A stretch of DNA of 64,000 nt from Amycolatopsis sp. QT-25 (GTDB lineage Bacteria > Actinomycetota > Actinomycetes > Mycobacteriales > Pseudonocardiaceae): positions 3,100,001-3,164,000 of the forward strand of contig NZ_CP120210.1 in the NCBI RefSeq assembly GCF_029369745.1, written 5' to 3'. Made by a program: the position numbers and the translations under genes. Each line of letters starts with the position of its first letter. Within the stretch, counting starts at the first letter, position 1. This document shows positions 58,973 through 64,000 of the stretch, piece by piece. The notes under the pieces are model-generated. The model had not been told where the DNA came from, did no database searches, and saw only the letters and a list, made by a program, of their open reading frames with translations.

Positions 58973-59419
58973 ATGCAACAGTTGGAGTCCTTGGCGGAAC
59001 TCGCCGCGCTGGTCCGGCGACGCAAAGGCCTGTACGTCCGCTGGGCCCCGTCTCCCGAACATCGCCCCGGTACGAGCCGGGACGAACTCACCGGCATGGA
59101 ACTGCCGGGGCTTTCGGTGAACTCCCTCGACCCCGAACCTTGGTGGCGGGGCCAGTCGCTCGAACTCTGGCTGGCCCGGCGGCTTTACGACTACTGCCAC
59201 CTCAGGCACGACCGGCGCCGGGACACCAAACCCTGGGTGCTGGCGGGCCGGGTGATCGGTTCGGGGCCGGACAACGAGCCGTTGCTGACCGACCCCGAAC
59301 CCGTGGGGCGAATCTCCACCGCGGTCCTCGACGAGGCTCACGGCCTGTTGCGTGAACATGCGCGGCACGACGCGGACTGGGGTCCGCTGCGCCGGCCCTC
59401 GCAACTCGGCCGGAACTGA
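58973..59419 (+). CDS. DUF6098-like protein, unknown function
   Basis: A 148-residue soluble protein. ATG 58973 follows GGAGCG. It has LESLAELAALVRRRKGLYVRW, SRDELTGMELPGLSVNSLD, LWLARRLYDYCHLRHDRRR, and PWVLAGRVIGSGPDNEPLLT, a pattern I recall as DUF6098 in actinobacteria (not verified). No catalytic motif is apparent. Confidence 0.75.
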   Translation: MQQLESLAELAALVRRRKGLYVRWAPSPEHRPGTSRDELTGMELPGLSVNSLDPEPWWRGQSLELWLARRLYDYCHLRHDRRRDTKPWVLAGRVIGSGPDNEPLLTDPEPVGRISTAVLDEAHGLLREHARHDADWGPLRRPSQLGRN

Positions 59420-59480
59420 CCGCCTCGCCGGATCACGCGAGTTCACCGTCCCAGCACGGGAAGGACGCCGAACCCACCCG

Positions 59481-60563
59481 TTATCCCGGCCGGACGGCCA
59501 ACAGGTCCACGACGTCCTCCGCGCGCTGACGCTTCTCGAACCGTGCGCGCTGCCGGTCGGCCCCGCCGCCTTCGGTGACCAGCCTGGCCAGACCGTCGCG
59601 GACGAAGTCGAGGTCTCCGGTCTCCTCGAGCGCACCGGCGGCGAAGGTGACGACGTCGTCGAGCACCTCGTTCGCCGGGGCGAGGTCGCCGGTCCGGAAA
59701 TGTGGGCAGCGACCCGAAAGTCCTTCTCGCGACGCACGCCAGATCTGGCCACGCAGGACTTCGTTGGACAGGTTCACGGGACGGTCCTCCGTGCCGAGGA
59801 CCGTGCCGACCAGCCCGCGGATCAGCACCCCGAGCAACGCCGCTTCGCCGGGGGTGGCCGCGACGTCGGCAAACCGGAATTCCAGCGTCGGCTGCTTCTC
59901 GGAAAGCCTTACGTCCCAATAGACCATCGCGCGATCGAGGATGGCGCCCGCGCGGAGCCAGGCGTCGACGATGCTTTCGTAGTGGTCCAGCGAGGCGAAC
60001 AGCGGCGGCGAACCGGCCGAAGGCCAGCGATTCCACTGCTGGTAACGCCAGCTGGCGTACCCGGTGTCGTATCCGTCGCAGATCGCGGAATTGGCGGTCA
60101 CGGTCAGCAGCACGGGCAGGAAGGGCCGGACGAGGTTGATCACCCGGATCCCGGTTTCCCGGTCGGGGATGGCGATGTGGACGTGACAGCCGCAGGTGTG
60201 CGACGTCCGCGCGGTCGCCCCGAAATGTTCGGATATCCGCTCGTAGCGCGGGTTCGGGGTGATGGCGGGCAAGGTCGTTTCCGCCAGCGGCGCGCTGCCG
60301 CTGGGCAGCAGGCGGCAGTGCCGCCGGGCGGCCCCCTCGGCCAGCTCCGTCCGTAACGCTGTCAGTTGCCGTTCGGCTTCTTCGTGTGTCGTGCAGATAC
60401 CGGTGGCCGATTCGGCCTGGGAGCGGGTGAGTTCCTGCTGGAGCTCGCCTTGTTCTTCGTTCGCGGCGTCCACGACGGCGTCACCCGCCGGGGAAAGGCG
60501 GCCGTCCCGGCCGACCACGAAGAACTCTTCCTCAACGCCGAAGGTCAGTACGTTGTCGTTCAC
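59481..60563 (-). CDS. YbdK-type carboxylate-amine ligase, copy 2
   Basis: A 360-residue GCS2-family enzyme: LTFGVEEEFFVVGRDGRL, QSQAE-like SQAESATGICTTHEE, SHTCGCHVHIAIPDRETGI, LEFRFADVAATPGEAAL and a conserved C-terminal ring. It differs considerably from copy 1 at 52477, so it is a separate paralogue rather than a recent duplicate. GTG 60563 lies 8 nt after a perfect GGGTAT -10, implying a leaderless mRNA. Its physiological substrates are unknown. Confidence 0.9.
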   Translation of the reverse strand: MNDNVLTFGVEEEFFVVGRDGRLSPAGDAVVDAANEEQGELQQELTRSQAESATGICTTHEEAERQLTALRTELAEGAARRHCRLLPSGSAPLAETTLPAITPNPRYERISEHFGATARTSHTCGCHVHIAIPDRETGIRVINLVRPFLPVLLTVTANSAICDGYDTGYASWRYQQWNRWPSAGSPPLFASLDHYESIVDAWLRAGAILDRAMVYWDVRLSEKQPTLEFRFADVAATPGEAALLGVLIRGLVGTVLGTEDRPVNLSNEVLRGQIWRASREGLSGRCPHFRTGDLAPANEVLDDVVTFAAGALEETGDLDFVRDGLARLVTEGGGADRQRARFEKRQRAEDVVDLLAVRPG

Positions 60564-60571
60564 AACCGCTG

Positions 60572-60597
60572 ATACCCCTGGCCGTCTCGGGACAAAC
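60572..60597 (-). promoter_or_regulatory. SigB/SigF-type promoter for YbdK copy 2, leaderless
   Basis: GTTT (complement of 60594-60597), 16 bp, GGGTAT (complement of 60572-60577), ending 8 nt before GTG 60563. It is a perfect consensus. Confidence 0.8.
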
Positions 60598-60600
60598 TTT

Positions 60601-60626
60601 GTTTTCCCAGGTCGAGCTCGGGGTAT
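60601..60626 (+). promoter_or_regulatory. SigB/SigF-type promoter for the protein at 60636, leaderless
   Basis: GTTT (60601-60604), 16 bp, GGGTAT (60621-60626), ending 9 nt before ATG 60636. A perfect consensus, back to back with the ligase promoter. Confidence 0.8.
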
Positions 60627-60635
60627 GTCAGGGCA

Positions 60636-60995
60636 ATGAATCCCGAGTCGGCGGAGCCGCCATATCTGCTGGCCGCACAGGCCGGCACCGTCGTGCGTCA
60701 CCTCTACGGCCGGTTGCAGACCGGAGAACAGGCCTCGCCCGCCGATCTCTGCCGCACCATCGGGGCGTTGCAGCGGCTCGCCGACGACCTCGCCAACGTC
60801 TTGCCGGGCTTGCAGGCCCAACTCGAAGAAAGCCTCCTGTCCGGTCAGATCGGCTCGACCGACACGGCGGCGGAGGCCTGGAACAAGGTCGCCGACGTCG
60901 GCTACGCGCTCGCCCAGGCTCGTACGGGCGGTCTGCTGTTGGCCGCGGAACTGCGTGCTTCGCAGCGGACGCTCGGCGAACTCGCTTCCTCGTGA
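60636..60995 (+). CDS. Small helical protein of unknown function
   Basis: A 119-residue acidic-to-neutral helical protein (LLAAQAGTVVRHLYGRLQTG, RTIGALQRLADDLANVLPGL, AAEAWNKVADVGYALAQART). It has no membrane segment or Cys cluster and I recognise no family. It begins 9 nt after a perfect SigF-type promoter box, so it is an almost certain stress gene. Confidence 0.7.
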   Translation: MNPESAEPPYLLAAQAGTVVRHLYGRLQTGEQASPADLCRTIGALQRLADDLANVLPGLQAQLEESLLSGQIGSTDTAAEAWNKVADVGYALAQARTGGLLLAAELRASQRTLGELASS

Positions 60996-61005
60996 CGAGG
61001 CGCGC

Positions 61006-61925
61006 TCAGCCCGCCGGCTGAGCGCGGACCACCGCCACCGGGCAGTGGGCGTGGCGCAACGCCTCGTCGCTGACCGACCCCAGCAGCAACCGCCGGAGAT
61101 CGCCGTGCTCGCTCCGGCCGAGTACCAGCAGCGCGGCCTCGCTGGACTGCACGGTCAACGCCTGCGCGGCGGGTCCCACCCCGTGCACGAGCTCCACGGA
61201 GACATCCGGATAGCGCTCGCGCCACGGCTCGAGCTGCCGGGCGACGAGTTCGTCGGCCACCTCCGGCGGGATGCCGGGTGCCGGATCCAGTACCGGTCCG
61301 CCGAGCAGCGGCTCGCTCGCGGGACCTCGAAGCGGCATCCGCGTGACGTGGACCGCGTGCACGGTGAGCCCGTGGCGGGCCGCGAAGTCGAACGCGAAGC
61401 CCGCGGCCTGCGCGCTCTGCTCCGAGCCGTCGGTCCCGAGGACGACCGGCCCGCCCGGAGGCGGCTCGTCCCCGCGCACGACCACGACAGGCCGTTCGGC
61501 GCTCTTGGTCACGTGGGATTCCGTCGAGCCGAGGACGGCCCTGGTGAACAGCCCGGTGTGGGATTCGCCCAGCACGATCATCGCCGCGTCCGTTTCGTCG
61601 GCGACCGAGATCAGGACCTGCTCCGGAGTACCACCGTGCGGACGTCGAGATCGGACTCGGAGCGCTCCAGGGCTTCCGCCATCGAAGCGAGCTGCCGTCG
61701 AGCAGGCTCGACGTCGGCTTCGTCGGCGGCTTGAGGGACCGCTTCGTTCAGCGGTGTCGCGACAGGGTTCGAGCCGGGTGGGGGGAGGCGGTCGTGGGTG
61801 CAGTACACGAGGACGAGGCCGCGCGTTTTCGCCTCGGCGGCCGCCCAGCGGACGGCGCGGCGCGCCTCCGGCGAGCCGTCGAAACCGGTCACCACCGGCC
61901 CCGTACCGGTTTGTCGAGCGGACAT
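61006..61925 (-). pseudogene. Two-domain universal stress protein with a frameshift between domains
   Basis: From ATG 61925, after the strong GGAGGTG site, domain 1 reads GPVVTGFDGSPEARRAVRWA, then RGLVLVYCTHDRL and LASMAEALERSESDLDV until TGA at 61611. Domain 2 is in a different frame, starting GTPEQVLISVADETDAAMIV, then VVVVRGDEPPPGGPVVLGTD and ending CPVAVVRAQPAG at 61006. One base missing or two extra between about 61626 and 61638 joins them into a 2-domain protein of about 305 residues (Rv2623-like layout). ATP-binding GxxG is in LGRSEHGDLRRLLLGSVS. Real mutation or assembly error cannot be told from here. Confidence 0.8.
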
Positions 61926-61952
61926 GGGACATCACCTCCGACGTGGGCGGTG

Positions 61953-61978
61953 GTACCCGATTTCGGCGGTTCTCAAGC
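61953..61978 (-). promoter_or_regulatory. SigB/SigF-type promoter for the universal stress protein
   Basis: GCTT (complement of 61975-61978), 16 bp, GGGTAC (complement of 61953-61958), 27 nt before ATG 61925. The -35 is a relaxed form. Confidence 0.55.
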
Positions 61979-61997
61979 GGCCGGACGGTCCCGGTCG

Positions 61998-62024
61998 GTT
62001 TCACCGGGCCCGGTGCCCGGGTAC
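61998..62024 (+). promoter_or_regulatory. SigB/SigF-type promoter for the STAS protein at 62033, leaderless
   Basis: GTTT (61998-62001), 17 bp, GGGTAC (62019-62024), ending 8 nt before ATG 62033. Confidence 0.65.
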
Positions 62025-62032
62025 TTCCACAC

Positions 62033-62425
62033 ATGACCTCTCTGTCGACGCGCCGCGTGCTTGACAAGAAGCACGCCGTCTCGACGCCTTCCGAGCCGCG
62101 AGCACGCGGCGGACCGCGAGGACGCCTTCGCCTGCACGTGAGCAGACCGGCCAAAGGGACCGCCGTCGTCCAGGCGAACGGCGAGGTCGATCTCGGCACC
62201 GCGCCGCGCCTTTGGGAGATGCTGAGCCAACGGCTCCACGGCAGCGGCACCAAGCTGATCCTGGACCTGTCCGAACTGGAGTTCTTCGGCGTACCGGGTG
62301 TCCGGGTGCTCGAACGAGCGCAGTTGCTCGCGCAGGAGACGGGCACACTGCTCTTCGTCTTTCCCGGGGAATGCCGGTCCGCTCGCCGCCTGCTCGATCT
62401 TCGTGAAGGTCTTCACGTCCTGTGA
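62033..62425 (+). CDS. STAS-domain (anti-sigma factor antagonist-like) protein lacking the phospho-Ser
   Basis: A 130-residue protein. After a basic N-tail of about 40 residues comes a STAS domain with TAVVQANGEVDLGTAPRLWE and LILDLSELEFFGVPGVRVLE. In normal antagonists this loop reads DSSG and holds the serine that RsbW-type kinases phosphorylate. Here it reads GVPG, with neither serine. It may act as a constant antagonist, a non-responsive decoy, or in another pathway. It is driven by its own stress-type promoter, giving possible feedback. Confidence 0.82.
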   Translation: MTSLSTRRVLDKKHAVSTPSEPRARGGPRGRLRLHVSRPAKGTAVVQANGEVDLGTAPRLWEMLSQRLHGSGTKLILDLSELEFFGVPGVRVLERAQLLAQETGTLLFVFPGECRSARRLLDLREGLHVL

Positions 62426-62442
62426 GCGCCGCTCGTGAGACG

Positions 62443-63687
62443 TCACAGGGGCTTGGCGGCCGCACGGGCCGTGAGGGCCGCGTGCAGCAGGGCCACGTGC
62501 TCCAGCCGGGTGGGATCCAGCCCGGTGAGTTCGGCGATCCGGCGCAGCCGGTAGTCGACGGTGTTGGGATGGACGTGCAGTGCGGCGGCGGTCTGCCGTC
62601 GTCCTCCGCGGCGGAGAAAGGTCTCCAACGTCTGCAGGAGCTCCTCGTTGCCGTCCAGCGGTGCCAGCCGGGTGGCCAGGCGGTCGAGCGCCGGGCCGGG
62701 GCGCGAAAGCTGATATTCGAGGAGGACGTCGTCGAGCCGGTACAGCCCGGGCGGCCGCCCGGATCCGGTGGCGACCGCGAGCACGTCTTGCGCGAGCCGC
62801 ACCGCCGCGGGCACTCCGGACGGTTCGGCCGCGGCGGTGCCGGCGATGACTTCGGCTCCCGCCGTGCGGGCGACGTCGGCGAGGACCCGCTCCAGCCGCG
62901 TCCAGTCGCGTGTGGACAGTTCCCCGGCAGCTTTCTCTTGTGGCACCAAAGCGATTCCGCCTTCGGGGGTGAGCGAGGTGAGCACCGTGCCCCGGACCTG
63001 CCGCTCCAGTTCGACCCGCAGCCGCCGGAGTTTGCGGCGTCCGGCGACCAGCGGGTCGACCCCGGTGGTGGCCTCGTCCGGATGTGCGCCGACCGACGCG
63101 GCGAGCACGATGTAGCACGGCGGCAGGCGCAGCCCGGCCTGTCCCGCCGCGACCTCCGCGGGTGCACCGTCGAGCAGGGTGGAAAGCACGGCGTACCGCG
63201 CCGAACGCTCGTCGTCGAACATGGTCCGGCGTTCGTCGAGATACCCCGCGCCGACCGCGGGAGTGACCACTTCCAGATAACGCAGGGTGAGCGCGTTGAC
63301 CGCGAGGACGTCGGTGACCTCGTCCGGCCGCGCGTCCGGCGTCAGCGACGCCCAAACCACCTGGATTCCGATGTGGTACGCGGTGAGCACGATGTCGACG
63401 GGGATGCCCTCCTCCGCGCGCCGGGCCGCCGATTCGCGGAGGAAATCGAGCTCCTCCCGGGTCGGCGTGGACCCGGTGCGCAGAGTGTCGATGAACGAAC
63501 GCAGGTTCTGCTCGATCACATGCGTGATGTCGCCACTGAGTTCTTCGGCGGGCAACAGGCCGTACTGCGGGATCCGGGAGACGATCTCGGCGAGGACCGT
63601 CTTCGCGAGCGACGGCAGGACCTCGGTCAGCCGCTCCGTCAGCGGACGTCCGCCGATGCGGAACCCTGCATCCTGCTCACCCGTCAC
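62443..63687 (-). CDS. CdaR/PucR-family transcriptional regulator
   Basis: A 414-residue regulator from GTG 63687. The N-terminal helical sensor (LTEVLPSLAKTVLAEIVSRI, FLRESAARRAEEGIP) precedes a GGDEF-like middle and the C-terminal HTH_30 domain LLQTLETFLRRGGRRQTAAA and LHVHPNTVDYRLRRIAELTG, the hallmark of the family. Such proteins often regulate nitrogen or organic-acid use. Target genes are not evident. Confidence 0.9.
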   Translation of the reverse strand: MTGEQDAGFRIGGRPLTERLTEVLPSLAKTVLAEIVSRIPQYGLLPAEELSGDITHVIEQNLRSFIDTLRTGSTPTREELDFLRESAARRAEEGIPVDIVLTAYHIGIQVVWASLTPDARPDEVTDVLAVNALTLRYLEVVTPAVGAGYLDERRTMFDDERSARYAVLSTLLDGAPAEVAAGQAGLRLPPCYIVLAASVGAHPDEATTGVDPLVAGRRKLRRLRVELERQVRGTVLTSLTPEGGIALVPQEKAAGELSTRDWTRLERVLADVARTAGAEVIAGTAAAEPSGVPAAVRLAQDVLAVATGSGRPPGLYRLDDVLLEYQLSRPGPALDRLATRLAPLDGNEELLQTLETFLRRGGRRQTAAALHVHPNTVDYRLRRIAELTGLDPTRLEHVALLHAALTARAAAKPL

Positions 63688-63709
63688 AACCGCCCATCAT
63701 GACACCTGG

Positions 63710-64000
63710 TCAGCGAACGAGCGCGTCCCGTGCCGAATCGAGAGTGGGGTGCACGGTGAAGACGGCGTCGAGGCCGAGCAGCGACATCGGTCGCAGCAGG
63801 GCTCGCTCCCGGGTGACGATGATGAACGGGACGCCCGCTTCCTCGGCCTTCGCTCGAATCTGGACAAGGGCGGTGAAACCGGACGAATCGCAGAAGGTCA
63901 CCGCGGACAGGTCCGCGATCAGCGCCGCCGGGGAGAACAGGAGCTCCTCTTCCATCGCACGGCGCAGGCCGGCGGAGACGGCAAGATCGATTTCGCCCGA
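63710..64000 (-). CDS. STAS-domain anti-sigma factor antagonist (5' end outside window)
   Basis: The minus-strand frame is open to the window edge; the visible 96 residues begin with SGEIDLAVSAGLRRAMEEEL and go through the loop DLSAVTFCDSSGFTALVQIR with the canonical DSSG. A downstream ATG at 63955 is internal. It therefore has the phosphorylatable Ser that the STAS protein at 62033 lacks, and is a good candidate partner of the anti-sigma factor at 17621. Confidence 0.88.
   Translation of the reverse strand, partial: SGEIDLAVSAGLRRAMEEELLFSPAALIADLSAVTFCDSSGFTALVQIRAKAEEAGVPFIIVTRERALLRPMSLLGLDAVFTVHPTLDSARDALVR

Noticed and set aside
1..64000. tRNA, rRNA or insertion sequences
   Set aside because: I looked for tRNA-like cloverleaf ends, rRNA cores and transposase motifs (DDE) and found none that I could support by eye.

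Overview
The window is high-GC actinobacterial DNA, most likely from the Pseudonocardiaceae and plausibly Amycolatopsis. The reasons are GTG starts, dense overlapping operons, two intact and one broken F420-type luciferase-like oxidoreductases, several regulators typical of the group, a UdgX-type uracil-DNA glycosylase, and no lipopolysaccharide-type outer membrane genes. The genus is an inference; no rRNA, tRNA, phage or IS element was seen.

Layout. 1-9.3 kb is accessory metabolism and regulation: a regulator tail, HxlR + SRPBCC + luciferase-like enzyme, a TetR gene with a disturbed start, a Ser/Thr kinase, a frameshifted luciferase-like gene, a cytochrome P450, and a TetR-SDR pair sharing an operator. 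9.3-20.5 kb is stress and envelope biology: pyruvate oxidase, NDH-2, small membrane proteins, a SigB/SigF-type sigma factor with its anti-sigma partner, an F420 enzyme and UdgX. 20.5-25.8 kb holds a second P450, an HTH/DUF2975 pair, an excalibur lipoprotein, an NB-ARC regulator and several decayed genes. 25.8-28.3 kb and 36.2-49.7 kb form a sugar-nucleotide and glycosyltransferase locus. 28.3-35.6 kb carries catalase, aldehyde dehydrogenase, a FUSC protein, an epimerase, a nucleotidyltransferase-BON fusion and a phosphoesterase. 49.7-64 kb carries DUF4383, a methyltransferase, CDGSH, two YbdK-type ligases, FAD-Rieske, ATP-grasp and CocE/NonD enzymes, a universal stress protein, STAS proteins and a CdaR regulator.

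Two things tie the window together. First, from 11 kb to 62 kb I find about 28 sites of the form GTTT/GNNT-N14-17-GGGTAN (or a one-base variant), the known signature of SigB/SigF general-stress promoters, and a sigma factor, anti-sigma factor and STAS proteins of that system are encoded here. In fourteen genes the -10 box ends exactly 8 or 9 nt before the start codon, so their transcripts should be leaderless. Second, the glycan locus encodes an ADP-heptose route (GmhA, a GmhB-like domain fused to a glycosyltransferase, HldE), two GT9 heptosyltransferase-like enzymes, a NodU/CmcH carbamoyltransferase, a pyruvyl-transferase-like protein, UDP-glucose dehydrogenase, UDP-xylose synthase and five further glycosyltransferase domains. 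Its operons start with the same stress-type promoters. I read it as a stress-induced, possibly carbamoylated, heptose-containing glycoconjugate in a Gram-positive organism; its product is unknown to me.

Three intergenic spacers carry arrays of 21-bp repeats in direct and inverted orientation, and five spacers carry a related GAAGGCC-type hairpin. At least five genes are decayed or frameshifted (luciferase-like 5.4-6.2 kb, VOC 22.8 kb, SDR 25.6 kb, alpha/beta hydrolase 58.5 kb, universal stress protein 61.6 kb), so either gene decay or single-base assembly errors are present.
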